DNA of 64,000 nucleotides, taken from Paracrocinitomix mangrovi. GTDB taxonomy: Bacteria; Bacteroidota; Bacteroidia; Flavobacteriales_D; Crocinitomicaceae. Position 1 is the first letter of the stretch. The number at the start of each line of letters is the position of its first letter. The notes under the pieces are model-generated. The model searched no databases and was not told where the DNA came from. It worked only from the letters and a program-made list of their open reading frames with translations. This document shows, piece after piece, positions 9,060 to 17,885 of the stretch. Where the stretch lies: NCBI RefSeq assembly GCF_019740355.2, contig NZ_CP091819.1, positions 3,596,001-3,660,000 of the forward strand. The letters run 5' to 3'. The position numbers were made by a program, and so were the translations under genes.

Positions 9060-9539
9060 GTGAAAAGTAAGCTTTTAAAATATCTATTGCTTTCCAGAAA
9101 AGTTGTTTTAAAATGCTCGAAGATTGAGTTATTGGAAATTATTGAGACAATGAAATCTAAAACTTTTTCGCATGAAATGAGAGATAATAAACCTCATAGG
9201 TATTATGCGAAAATTTCATTTGGAACTATGATTTCAAGAGGTTTTGTTACAAAATCAAGCGGAATTAACGTATTTGGAGAGATAGAGGAAAAACAAGATG
9301 GATCAATAACTTATCACATTTATAGTAAACTGAGACCTGAGTTTTACTTGTTCACTCTAATTTGGCTAATAGCTATTGGTGTTCAAATTTTTAGTGATGA
9401 GCATGTGCCATTATGGGTAACTTTAGTTTTGTGTCCGGGACTTTATTTGTGGTTTGGTATGATATATCGTTTTCAAGAAAGAGCCTTGGCTAAACAAATA
9501 GAAGCCAAAATAAGAAATGCAATACGCTTGAAAAGTTAA
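9060..9539 (+). CDS. Small membrane protein, unknown function
   Basis: 159 residues from a GTG start at 9060, four bases after the ABC-F stop. The first half is soluble and basic; two hydrophobic helices (FYLFTLIWLIAIGVQIF and VPLWVTLVLCPGLYLWFGM) form a hairpin around residues 98-142, and the end is amphipathic and charged. I recognise no family. It is probably the last gene of the DUF4293-uup operon. Confidence 0.6.
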   Translation: MKSKLLKYLLLSRKVVLKCSKIELLEIIETMKSKTFSHEMRDNKPHRYYAKISFGTMISRGFVTKSSGINVFGEIEEKQDGSITYHIYSKLRPEFYLFTLIWLIAIGVQIFSDEHVPLWVTLVLCPGLYLWFGMIYRFQERALAKQIEAKIRNAIRLKS

Positions 9540-9695
9540 TTTTTTAGCTGCCAATTCCGTCTGCAACTCCTAGTTGTCAAATCCATTTTATTTTTCACTA
9601 AAGCAATAAATGAGCTTCCTACGGTCGCTATATATCGCTAAGTTCAATTAATTAAATGGCTTTACCAAGCTAACCGTTTCCGCCGAGGCAGAATT

Positions 9696-9834
9696 CCTCC
9701 CCCCTTAATCCCCCTCCTTCCCACTACACAAGCCACTCGCAAAGGGGGAATAGAATTAGCTTACTCTTTTTAATTTCTACTAAAAGAAATTTGAATCAAA
9801 ATATTCCCCCTTAGGAGGGGGATTAAGGGGGAGG
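9696..9834. repeat. Nested inverted-repeat element (REP/MITE-like) in a 369-base gene-free gap
   Basis: The 9540-9908 interval has no gene. It holds an outer pair of arms, 9696-9717 (CCTCCCCCC-TTAAT-CCCCCTCC) and 9814-9834, which are reverse complements except for one missing G. Inside is a perfect 11-base pair of arms, AAGGGGGAATA at 9742-9752 and TATTCCCCCTT at 9802-9812. The whole could fold into a two-tiered hairpin of about 139 nucleotides. The C-rich and G-rich runs are out of character with the AT-rich surroundings, which suggests a mobile REP-type element. Copies elsewhere in the genome cannot be checked here. Confidence 0.7.
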
Positions 9835-9864
9835 TTTATTCAATTAAATCAAAAAAACATTCCA

Positions 9865-9886
9865 AAATATACCAATCGGTATATTT
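9865..9886. promoter_or_regulatory. Operator palindrome before the tetR gene
   Basis: Nine-base arms AAATATACC and GGTATATTT flank AATC. The site lies just upstream of the TACCTTTG -7 box at 9893, over the expected -33 region, so a bound repressor would block the polymerase. The same core recurs at 10526-10541 before the next gene, which points to autoregulation by the TetR protein encoded at 9909. Confidence 0.75.
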
Positions 9887-9892
9887 ATTTTG

Positions 9893-9900
9893 TACCTTTG
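9893..9900 (+). promoter_or_regulatory. -7 element (TACCTTTG) of the tetR gene
   Basis: Perfect match to TAnnTTTG, eight bases before the ATG at 9909 and seven bases after the operator palindrome. The 5' leader would be very short. Confidence 0.55.
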
Positions 9901-9908
9901 TATCCACA

Positions 9909-10508
9909 ATGGCAACAAAAGCAGAACAAACCACCGAGTTTATCGTGAAGAAAGTAGCACCCATCTTCAACAAACACGGGTATTACGGAACTTCATTGTC
10001 AGATTTGACTAAGGCTACCGGTTTGACCAAAGGAGCCATTTACGGTAACTTTAAAAACAAAGAAGAACTGGCATTTGTCGCTTTTAAATTCAATGTTGAT
10101 CGTGTTGTAAACAAAATCAAAGAAGATTTATTTGACATCAAATCTCCTATTCAGCAATTGTACGGTTTAACCAATTTTTATAGAAAATACAAAGCCTACA
10201 CTATTGAAATTGGAGGTTGTCCAATAGTCAACATTGGCGTAGACGCCAATCATGAAAATGAAGAACTATTAAAGAAAGTGCAAGAAGTGATTTCTAAACT
10301 GCAATACTACATTACCAAAATGATTGCCAATGGTATTGAAGCTGGTGAAATCAAAAAAACAATAAATCCTGAAAAATATGGTCGATACTTCTTTACCATG
10401 ATTGAAGGTGCTGTTTTTATGACGGCTACAATGAATGATGAAACCTATCTGCAAGAAACAATGAATAGGGTAGATGACATCATTGAAAAAGAAATGGCAG
10501 TAAACTAA
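9909..10508 (+). CDS. TetR/AcrR family transcriptional repressor
   Basis: 199 residues. The N-terminal helix-turn-helix is typical: IFNKHGYYGTSLSDLTKATG then LTKGAIYGNFKNKEEL (about residues 18-55). The rest is the all-helical ligand domain. The small C-terminal fold resembles the group that includes the TetR_C_11/YcdC-like regulators, but the ligand is not predictable. Two near-identical palindromes with ATACC/GGTAT arms lie at 9865-9886 and 10526-10541, before this gene and before the hydrolase gene, so it most likely represses both. The intergenic distance to the hydrolase is 46 bases. Confidence 0.92.
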   Translation: MATKAEQTTEFIVKKVAPIFNKHGYYGTSLSDLTKATGLTKGAIYGNFKNKEELAFVAFKFNVDRVVNKIKEDLFDIKSPIQQLYGLTNFYRKYKAYTIEIGGCPIVNIGVDANHENEELLKKVQEVISKLQYYITKMIANGIEAGEIKKTINPEKYGRYFFTMIEGAVFMTATMNDETYLQETMNRVDDIIEKEMAVN

Positions 10509-10525
10509 AAAATTTTAACCCAAAA

Positions 10526-10541
10526 TATACCGATTGGTATA
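10526..10541. promoter_or_regulatory. Second TetR operator, before the hydrolase gene
   Basis: TATACC and GGTATA arms around GATT, the reverse-oriented version of the site at 9865-9886 (spacer AATC there). It is 13 bases before the ATG at 10555. Two matching sites flanking the regulator gene make the operator assignment strong. Confidence 0.75.
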
Positions 10542-10554
10542 AAAAAGTAAAAGA

Positions 10555-11409
10555 ATGAATATGAAATTAATGATGATCAGAACGTATTTCGGTTTTTCAT
10601 CAATCGTTAATCCGAAAAAAGCAGCAAAAGAAGGTTTTCAAATCTTTCAAAAAGTGCGTAAAAAAGATATCCGAGACAGAGAAATGCCATTTTTTGGTAA
10701 AGCTAGAGCTTTCAAAGTGCATCATCAAAATGAAGCCATAGATTGTTTTGAGTTGGGAGATCCAAACGGACCATTAGTGTTTTTGGTTCACGGTTGGGAT
10801 TCTAATGCAGGAAGCATGTCTCAAATCGCCTATAAATTTGAAGAAAAAGGTTATCGCGTAATTACCTTTAACCTTCCCGGACATGCTTTTTACAGTGCGG
10901 GGTCTACGAATCTATTAGAATGCAAAAATGCCATGAAAACAGTGGTTGATTTTATCAATCCATCAGAGAAATTTTCAGTTGTTTCTCATTCATTTGGATC
11001 AGCCGTAACTGCCAATGCATTATCTAATACTGATTATGAAGTTGATAAAATCGTCTTTCTCACCAATCCCAATAAGGTAGAAGACATTTTCATGGAATTT
11101 AAAGAGATTATTGGCTTACGCAAAAAAGCATATCGCGCTTTGATCAAGCATACTTCACAAGTATTAGGAGCGCCAATTCATACCCTAGATGTATCAGCAA
11201 ATTTGAAAGAGGTAAACTATGATAAGTTGCTGTTGATTCATGATATTAACGACAGAGTATTACCGTATACCAACTCTTTCCAAATCAATTCTGATCACGA
11301 AAATGTGCAGCTAATAACCATGCACAATGTGGGGCATTACAAAATGCTTTGGAATCCTGAAGTGATGGGACGCGCCGTTTCTTTTGTTGAAGGAGAAGAA
11401 GTGCTTTAA
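10555..11409 (+). CDS. Alpha/beta hydrolase under TetR control
   Basis: 284 residues with an alpha/beta-hydrolase fold. The oxyanion segment is VFLVHGWDSNAGS (about residues 78-90), and the nucleophile elbow is VVSHSFGSA (about residue 143). The elbow reads S-H-S-F-G rather than the usual G-x-S-x-G. Downstream, LLIHDINDRVLPY carries the likely catalytic aspartate and MHNVGHYKML the histidine. The first 60 residues are basic and amphipathic and could touch the membrane. Substrate is unknown. It follows tetR and its own operator, so it is probably induced by a lipid-like or ester-containing effector. Its stop overlaps that of the convergent peptidase (TTAA, 11406-11409). Confidence 0.85.
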   Translation: MNMKLMMIRTYFGFSSIVNPKKAAKEGFQIFQKVRKKDIRDREMPFFGKARAFKVHHQNEAIDCFELGDPNGPLVFLVHGWDSNAGSMSQIAYKFEEKGYRVITFNLPGHAFYSAGSTNLLECKNAMKTVVDFINPSEKFSVVSHSFGSAVTANALSNTDYEVDKIVFLTNPNKVEDIFMEFKEIIGLRKKAYRALIKHTSQVLGAPIHTLDVSANLKEVNYDKLLLIHDINDRVLPYTNSFQINSDHENVQLITMHNVGHYKMLWNPEVMGRAVSFVEGEEVL

Positions 11410-13835
11410 TTGATCACAATTCTCTTTGAAGTAACACTGTTTTGAGATTGATCTGTGATAATCAAAATGTAACTTCCTGCAACAATATGTTGGGTATTTA
11501 AATGGTTAATTTCACCTCCGTTTACAGATTTCTGTAACACTTGTTTGCCATTTATTTCGTAGAGCGTAGCCGTATAATTATCATTGCTCCAATGACTAAG
11601 ATCAATATAAACAGTATCGTCAGCAGGATTGGGAAAGATCCTAAAAGTCTCGTCTTTTGAACCTCCTTCTTCAATATTTACAGTATGAACTCTGTAGCCG
11701 AAACAGTACTGTCCTTGGTTAATACCTTGCGCAGTTATAAAACCACTTTTATCCGTTGTGCTTCCCATTGTGTTAAGCGCATAGTCACTATGAATTTCCC
11801 ATAAAGATTGTGCATCAGGTCTGTATAATAAAACAAGGCTGTCTTCTGTGAAAGATTGATTTCCAGTGTCCTGTAATAGTCCATTGTCCAGATGTCCTGA
11901 ATTAGTAGTACTTCCATTATACTCAAAACGAATGGTACCATTCAAATTTTCTAAATCTAATCCGTGAACATGCCAGTATCTATCCGGAGAAAGCATCACA
12001 TTTTGTAGGTTAGTCATATTATCAGGATAAACCCAATGATGTTCAATCCTCACAAAAGCAGAATCTGTAACACTATTTACATCCAATCTGCTATTGGCAT
12101 AGGATAACAGTTTAATACCATTGGTTTTAATTACCTGATTTTGTCCTGTCACTGCCTGGTTGATTCTGTCGTCCATATTAAGTGCCATAAAAGCAGGAGA
12201 AAAAGGAATGGTGATATCTACTGTTTGGTAATCTCCTCCTAAATTCAAATCAACAGAATATTCGTTCCAATTAGCGTCCATCACGGTTAACTGCATAGGA
12301 ACATTGTTGTGATGATTAGCTGCACCTTTCAACTTTTGATCTATCACTAAACTAAGTGTGTAATCAGATCCATTATCCGTAACAGTTGAATTGGTGATTG
12401 AAAATTGAGAAAATCCACTTTGAAAAATCCAATCATTAAAGAAATCAGTTACATCAACTCCTCCTTGATTGTTCAGCTCGTCTCTAAAGTCTTCACTTGA
12501 TGCATTTCCGCCTCCAAAAGCAACTTGCACGGCTTTGAGTCCTGCCATGAATTCAGCATCTCCCATATATCCTCTAAGTGTGTGCATTACATCTGCTCCC
12601 TTTTTGTAACTATGATCTCCATAAGTGTATTTAAGCGGAACCGCATTTAAGGCGTAATAACCACTGTCATTTATGTGTGCCAAATGAAGTACAGATTTAT
12701 GATTTTGCTTCACTGCAGATAGGTAAGCAGATGAACCGTAAACATATTCTGTGAAAAGATGTTCTGAATAAACAGCCATTCCTTCATTGATCCACATTTC
12801 TTCTGCAGTTTTACAAGTAACCCAATCTCCCCACCAGTGATGCGAAAGTTCATGAGCCATTAAAGTTTCATATGTCAAGTTTCCGTTGGCAGTTGCCAAA
12901 GGATAAGCAATGTTGGTAGCATGTTCCATTGCTCCTGAATTAAAAGGAACTAAAACATATCCTATTCTTTCCCAAACGTATGGGCCATAAGCCTCTTCAA
13001 AAGCAGTAAGAGCATTGTCAAGATTAGCAAATGAATTTTTAAGATTAGTGGTATCACTTGGGTTCGCGGCAAGCCAAATAGGAATATCACTGTTTTGCAG
13101 GTTTGAGTGATAGTTGTCTGTAACATGAGTATAAGATGAAATGGCAACTGAAGCTAAATAGGAAGGAATTTCAGTAGACATCACCCATGTGGTTAACAAA
13201 CTATCTGTGCCAACATTTTGTACAGAGGTTCTTGTTCCGTTACAATAAGCAGTGAAATTATTGGCAGTTAAAACTTCAAAATCATAAGTAGCTCTCTCTA
13301 CAAAATTGTCAAAACAAGGATGCCAGGCACGTCCAAAATTGTGGGGTATTGAAGCAAATCCAACACCTAAATTGTAGAAATATTGAGTATTCATGTAAAA
13401 TCCTCCCCAACCTGATGGATCCATTTGAGGTGAACCGTGATAATAGACAGTTAAACTGTCTGTTTGTCCCGAATTCAAAGTAGTGCCCAGTTGGGCCACA
13501 ATCAAAGTGTCATCATGAGAAAAGCTGATGCTGCTTCCTTGAAAAGTAATTGAATCTACTGTTAAGGCTTGTAAATCTAAACTCAATGAACTTATTGCCA
13601 TTTTAGGTGAAAACTTAACCTCACAGGCTCCACTCATTTGACCAGACTGACCTTGTGTAAAATCTAAATACAATGAGTAGTTAATTACATCAACTGTATC
13701 ACTTCTTAAACTTTCGTTTCCTGATTTGTATAAATGCGAAAAATCATCAAGTATCGCATGTTGCATTTGGCATCCTACCTGAGAAAATGAGGTAATACCA
13801 ATGGCGATTGTAAAAATTGATAGTAGTAGTTTCAT
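11406..13835 (-). CDS. Secreted M1 family zinc aminopeptidase with T9SS sorting domain
   Basis: 809 residues with an N-terminal signal peptide. The M1 catalytic core is present: substrate motif SGAMEHATNIAY (about 305), zinc site HELSHHWWGDW (about 328) and the second glutamate in MWINEGMAVYSEHLF (about 348). The C-terminal ~75 residues are a type A T9SS sorting domain, opening with FRIFPNPADD and ending in a hydrophobic strand plus KRIVIN. The protein is therefore probably exported by type IX secretion and bound to the cell surface. It hydrolyses N-terminal amino acids from peptides, consistent with a proteolytic lifestyle. The middle region (about 560-730) is a beta-rich linker of unknown function. 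Confidence 0.92.
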   Translation of the reverse strand: MKLLLSIFTIAIGITSFSQVGCQMQHAILDDFSHLYKSGNESLRSDTVDVINYSLYLDFTQGQSGQMSGACEVKFSPKMAISSLSLDLQALTVDSITFQGSSISFSHDDTLIVAQLGTTLNSGQTDSLTVYYHGSPQMDPSGWGGFYMNTQYFYNLGVGFASIPHNFGRAWHPCFDNFVERATYDFEVLTANNFTAYCNGTRTSVQNVGTDSLLTTWVMSTEIPSYLASVAISSYTHVTDNYHSNLQNSDIPIWLAANPSDTTNLKNSFANLDNALTAFEEAYGPYVWERIGYVLVPFNSGAMEHATNIAYPLATANGNLTYETLMAHELSHHWWGDWVTCKTAEEMWINEGMAVYSEHLFTEYVYGSSAYLSAVKQNHKSVLHLAHINDSGYYALNAVPLKYTYGDHSYKKGADVMHTLRGYMGDAEFMAGLKAVQVAFGGGNASSEDFRDELNNQGGVDVTDFFNDWIFQSGFSQFSITNSTVTDNGSDYTLSLVIDQKLKGAANHHNNVPMQLTVMDANWNEYSVDLNLGGDYQTVDITIPFSPAFMALNMDDRINQAVTGQNQVIKTNGIKLLSYANSRLDVNSVTDSAFVRIEHHWVYPDNMTNLQNVMLSPDRYWHVHGLDLENLNGTIRFEYNGSTTNSGHLDNGLLQDTGNQSFTEDSLVLLYRPDAQSLWEIHSDYALNTMGSTTDKSGFITAQGINQGQYCFGYRVHTVNIEEGGSKDETFRIFPNPADDTVYIDLSHWSNDNYTATLYEINGKQVLQKSVNGGEINHLNTQHIVAGSYILIITDQSQNSVTSKRIVIN

Positions 13836-13915
13836 TCAAATACTTTGATACTCAATATTACGAAATCGAGAGGAAAAAGTAAGGTTAATCCATTAAATGG
13901 ATTGTTTTATTGAGT

Positions 13916-14428
13916 TTATGGCTTGTAATTTGGATTTTCCCAAGCCATTAATGCCTGGTCATATAATTTTCCGTCAACTCCTTTAACACGTCCTTTTATG
14001 ATTGCTTCAGTTTTAAAGCCGGTACCCTCAAAAAGTTTGATCCTGTCTTCATCATAAGCTACTTCCATTTCAAGTCGTTTGATGTCAGATCTATTTTTTG
14101 TTAGATAATCTAAAAATCCCATAAAAATTCCTCTACCAACCCCTTGCTCTTGAGCGTCAGGAGAAACACCAATTGTAAAATTGCTCAAAATGTGTCGGTA
14201 AGCTTTTAAGCTTGATTTTTCTGCATGCCCAAAACCAATCACCTTTTGATGATCATCTTCAACAACTATAATTACGCACTGGTCTTCTGGCTTGTTTAAT
14301 AAAGAGAAAATATAGGTCTGCGTGATCTCTTCAGGCAATCTGGTAATTCCCTGTACGTCTCCGGCAACTTCTGCATAAATTTTTGCAATTGCCAATCTAT
14401 CAGTATTATGTGCTTTTCGGAGTTTCAC
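13916..14428 (-). CDS. GNAT family N-acetyltransferase
   Basis: 170 residues with the GNAT fold. The acetyl-CoA loop is VSPDAQEQGVGRGIFMGFL (about residues 93-111), matching Q/RxxGxG/A. Preceding strands carry VIGFGHAEKSS. The C-terminus has the usual beta-bulge segment with FEGTGFKTE. The substrate cannot be told from sequence; ribosomal protein or small amine acetylation are both possible. It sits 80 bases downstream of the M1 peptidase start on the same strand, upstream in transcription, and may share a transcript with it. Confidence 0.85.
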   Translation of the reverse strand: MKLRKAHNTDRLAIAKIYAEVAGDVQGITRLPEEITQTYIFSLLNKPEDQCVIIVVEDDHQKVIGFGHAEKSSLKAYRHILSNFTIGVSPDAQEQGVGRGIFMGFLDYLTKNRSDIKRLEMEVAYDEDRIKLFEGTGFKTEAIIKGRVKGVDGKLYDQALMAWENPNYKP

Positions 14429-14666
14429 ATTTGAAATATACTTAAAAAAATATGTCTAACCTTTTTACAACACAGCAATTCGCTCAACTTCAAAAAGTAA
14501 CGGATTAAATAGGAGTATTCTTTTATTAAAAATTGAAGGCATAAATTTTAGATGGTCCTGTTGAAAATGGTGATAATCAAAATATGGCTGTGAACAACTA
14601 AATACGGCTGTTACTTTTTTAGCCTTTGGTAGCTATATCTTTATAAGTTGATACAAAGTCCTTTTT

Positions 14667-15644
14667 ATGGAAATGCTAAAAGTTGAAAATATTGTCAAGC
14701 AATATAGTGGCCACAGAGCCCTTGATGATATTTCAATCACCACTAAGAGAGGTGAGATTTTTGGTTTGCTGGGGCCAAATGGTGCCGGTAAAACTAGTTT
14801 GATTAGAATAATTAACCAGATTACGGGTCCGGATAACGGACGTGTGCTGCTAGAGGGTAGGGAAATAAAAAGATCAGATATAGAGCATATTGGTTACTTA
14901 CCTGAAGAAAGAGGACTTTATAAAAAGATGAAAGTAAAAGAGCAAGTTATGTACTTTGCTCGCCTAAAGGGACTTTCAAAAAGTGAGGCCAAAGAACGAA
15001 TGGATTATTGGTTTGAGAAGTTTGATATCACTTCATGGTATGATAAAAAAGTGGAAGAACTCTCAAAAGGGATGGCGCAAAAAATTCAGTTTATCATTAC
15101 AGTAATTCACGAACCTAAATTGTTGATTTTAGATGAGCCTTTCAGTGGCTTTGACCCCATTAATACTCAATTGATTAAGAACGAAATTCTTGAATTAAAA
15201 AAGAATGGGGCTTCAATTATGTTGTCAACGCATAACATGAATTCTGTTGAAGAAATTTGTGATTCAATTGCATTGATTAACAAATCAAAATTAGTAGTTG
15301 CCGGAGCTTTAAAAGATGTAAAGAATGAATTCAAATCTAACATTTACGCCATTCAGTTCAAAGGAATGATGATGGCTTTTGCCAATGCACTGTTTGCAGG
15401 GTATTCATTAGAACATTCAGAACAATTGGATGAAGATACTGCTGTGGCTCATGTGAAATTATTAAAAGATAATACGCTTAATGATTTGCTTAAAACAGTG
15501 ATGCCTGTTGTTAAAATTGAAGCAGTAAATGAAGTGGTGCCAAGTATGAATGACATTTTTATTGAAGCCGTAACAGGTAAAAAGAAAGAAAATGAATTCA
15601 TGAAAGACAAACCTAATACAGAGGAAGGAGGAAGTCATGAGTAA
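14667..15644 (+). CDS. ABC transporter ATP-binding protein (NatA/CcmA type)
   Basis: 325 residues. Walker A GPNGAGKTS (about 38), signature SKGMAQKIQFI and Walker B LLILDEPFSGFDP are intact, with the switch histidine in MLSTHNMNS. Beyond about residue 230 is a C-terminal extension of roughly 95 residues with no known motif. Its partner permease overlaps by eight bases, so the two subunits are made together. It resembles the NatAB sodium or drug-type exporters. GldA of the gliding machinery is also this type, but the partner here is a two-domain NatB-like permease rather than GldF. A TATCTTTA box lies about 25-30 bases upstream. Confidence 0.9.
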   Translation: MEMLKVENIVKQYSGHRALDDISITTKRGEIFGLLGPNGAGKTSLIRIINQITGPDNGRVLLEGREIKRSDIEHIGYLPEERGLYKKMKVKEQVMYFARLKGLSKSEAKERMDYWFEKFDITSWYDKKVEELSKGMAQKIQFIITVIHEPKLLILDEPFSGFDPINTQLIKNEILELKKNGASIMLSTHNMNSVEEICDSIALINKSKLVVAGALKDVKNEFKSNIYAIQFKGMMMAFANALFAGYSLEHSEQLDEDTAVAHVKLLKDNTLNDLLKTVMPVVKIEAVNEVVPSMNDIFIEAVTGKKKENEFMKDKPNTEEGGSHE

Positions 15645-16980
15645 ACTGGGACTAATTATTAGTAGAGAATATTCCTCAAGGGTTAAGAAAAAAGGGTTTG
15701 TTGTCTTGACCTTGTTGGTCCCAGTTCTTCTGGGAATTATTACGGTTGCTTTGATTTATATTACCTCAAAAGATCAAAAGCACTTAAAGGTATTGTTGTC
15801 AGATCCGGATAATATTTGCGGTGAGGACATTTACGTTGGGCCAAATGAAAATCCGCCTGCTACATTTTACTTTACTACAGAAAATTTAGAGCAGACAAAT
15901 TTTAATGAAAGGGAAGATCTCAAGCAATTTGATATGATTATTGGTGTAAAAAGCTCAGTGATCACCAATAAGAAAATTGCCATGTATTATCGGGATAAAA
16001 AACCGAATTCTAATGCTCAAAACTATATTGTTACAAAGATCTCAGGGGAGTTAGAAGAGTATTTCGCAGAAAAAGAAGGTGTTTCTTTAGCCACTTACAG
16101 AAGAATCAATCAGGCCTATGACTTTGAATTGGCGGACATGAAATATTTCAACATGAATGAGGATGAGATTGCTTTTGAAAAGAGTAAAACAAAAAGACAA
16201 GGAGTTGGATTGTTCTTTTCTGTCTTCATTTTTGTCTTTTTAATGATCTACGCTTCATTGGTCATGAGATCCGTATTGGAAGAGAAAACTAGTAGGGTTG
16301 TTGAGATTATTGTGTCATCCGTTAGACCATTTGAATTAATGCTCGGTAAGATAATAGCTGTTGGTTTAGTGGGGATAACTCAGTTTGCGGGTTGGATTAT
16401 ATTAACCATTCTGATTTTGATAGGGATTCAAGCATTTTTATTGCCTGAAATTGATCCTGCTTCAATACAGGCCATGACTGAAAATGCAATACCTGCTGGA
16501 ATGGACGGAAATTTAGCAGGCACGAGTAATGAAATTGCAGACTTGATTTATAACGGAATTAATTGGCCGATCATGCTCACATTGTTTGTCGTTTATTTTT
16601 TCTGTGGTTACTTACTTTATGCAAGTTTGTTTGCCATGGTAGGAGCTGCTGCAGATTCAGAGGCGGACACACAACAATTAATTATTCCGATAATGATGCC
16701 TTTAATGGCTGTCTATTTTATCTCATTTACAATAATTGGAGAACCTGATGGTGCAACTGCCTTGTGGGGATCACAAATTCCATTCTCATCTCCAATAATA
16801 ATGTTACAAAGAGTGGCAGCCGGTTCAGTTTCTGGATGGGAAGTTATAATCTCCTTGTTATTGCTGATTGCGACTTTCATTTTTACAACATTCTTAGCAG
16901 GAAAGGTATACAGAACCGGGATACTAATGTATGGTAAAAAAGCATCCTGGAAAGAAATTATTAAGTGGTTGAGATATTAA
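15637..16980 (+). CDS. ABC-2 type permease, NatB-like
   Basis: 447 residues. One N-terminal helix is followed by a large extracytoplasmic domain (about 45-180), then five to six C-terminal helices. The segment VLEEKTSRVVEIIVSSVRPFELMLGKI (cited in part) is the signature of NatB/ABC-2 exporters. The start at 15637 lies inside the ATPase gene and is preceded by a purine-rich GGAAGGAGGAAG, an unusually clear Shine-Dalgarno-like sequence for this phylum. It most likely forms a homodimeric pore with the ATPase at 14667. Substrate unknown. Confidence 0.88.
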   Translation: MSKLGLIISREYSSRVKKKGFVVLTLLVPVLLGIITVALIYITSKDQKHLKVLLSDPDNICGEDIYVGPNENPPATFYFTTENLEQTNFNEREDLKQFDMIIGVKSSVITNKKIAMYYRDKKPNSNAQNYIVTKISGELEEYFAEKEGVSLATYRRINQAYDFELADMKYFNMNEDEIAFEKSKTKRQGVGLFFSVFIFVFLMIYASLVMRSVLEEKTSRVVEIIVSSVRPFELMLGKIIAVGLVGITQFAGWIILTILILIGIQAFLLPEIDPASIQAMTENAIPAGMDGNLAGTSNEIADLIYNGINWPIMLTLFVVYFFCGYLLYASLFAMVGAAADSEADTQQLIIPIMMPLMAVYFISFTIIGEPDGATALWGSQIPFSSPIIMLQRVAAGSVSGWEVIISLLLLIATFIFTTFLAGKVYRTGILMYGKKASWKEIIKWLRY

Positions 16981-16984
16981 ATAA

Positions 16985-17884
16985 AAAGCTACGAAAAGAC
17001 TCGGCATAATAGATATTGGAACCAATACATTCAATTTATTGATTGTAGATAGCAAACAGAACGGATTTGACCGTATTTACGGTAACAAGATCGGAGTAGG
17101 ACTCGGCCTTGGAGGTATCAACGAATCTCTAATTGCTGAGGATGCAATGTACAGAGGTATTGAGGCTTTAAAAGAGTTTGTGGGAATCTGTAATGAGCAT
17201 CAAGTTGAGAAAATTAAAGCTTTTGCCACATCCGCAGTAAGAGATGCCGCTAATCAAAATGATTTTTTGCAACTGATTGAAAAAGAAGTAGGAATTGAAG
17301 TGGAGGTAATTTCAGGTCAAAAAGAAGCAGATTTGATATACAAAGGTGTTAAAATTGGATATGATTTTTCGCATCCTGCTTTGATTATGGATATTGGAGG
17401 AGGTTCAACTGAATTTATATTTGCTGACAGTACTAAAGTCATTAAATCTCACAGCTTTAACATAGGAACGGCCCGAATTTATCAATTGTTTGAATTCAAT
17501 GATCCGTACAATGATGATGATGTTCAGAAAGTAATTGCTTATCTTGAAAGCAATACCAAAGGATTTTTTGAGGAGGTAAACACAGATGTCTTGATTGGCG
17601 CCAGTGGATCTTTTGAAACATTTTATGCCATATTAAACAAGAGAGAATATCCCGAAAATGAATTTGAAGATCTGCCTGCAGATAAGGTACTTACTATTCT
17701 GGATGAAGTGATTTATTCAAGCCTGGAAGAACGAATGAAAAACCCTTTGATCATTCCTATTAGGAAGAAAATGGCGCCAATTGCAGCCATTAAAATCAAA
17801 TGGCTCATGAAAAAACTCAACATAAAAACATTAACCATATCTCCCTATGCAATGAAAGAGGGAGTAATACAAAGCATGAATTAA
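16985..17884 (+). CDS. Ppx/GppA family phosphatase with no canonical start codon in its N-terminal region
   Basis: The reading frame runs from just after an in-frame TAA (16982-16984) to 17884. Its first residues, KATKRLGIIDIGTNTFNLLI, contain the phosphate-binding DIGTNTF motif that every Ppx/GppA needs, but no ATG, GTG or TTG occurs before TTG at 17039, which would cut the motif off. Later motifs are normal: FATSAVRDA, EADLIYKG and MDIGGGSTEFI. These enzymes hydrolyse polyphosphate and (p)ppGpp. The start could be a rare codon (ATA at 17006 or 17009), or the frame could have a one-base error in the A-run at 16983-16987. The gene is four bases after the permease and two bases before the next gene. 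Confidence 0.8.
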   Translation, partial: KATKRLGIIDIGTNTFNLLIVDSKQNGFDRIYGNKIGVGLGLGGINESLIAEDAMYRGIEALKEFVGICNEHQVEKIKAFATSAVRDAANQNDFLQLIEKEVGIEVEVISGQKEADLIYKGVKIGYDFSHPALIMDIGGGSTEFIFADSTKVIKSHSFNIGTARIYQLFEFNDPYNDDDVQKVIAYLESNTKGFFEEVNTDVLIGASGSFETFYAILNKREYPENEFEDLPADKVLTILDEVIYSSLEERMKNPLIIPIRKKMAPIAAIKIKWLMKKLNIKTLTISPYAMKEGVIQSMN

Positions 17885-17885
17885 G

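Noticed and set aside
14667-15644. gldA assignment for the ABC ATPase
   Set aside because: It overlaps a NatB-like permease and lies 8 kb from gldF; it fits NatA better.
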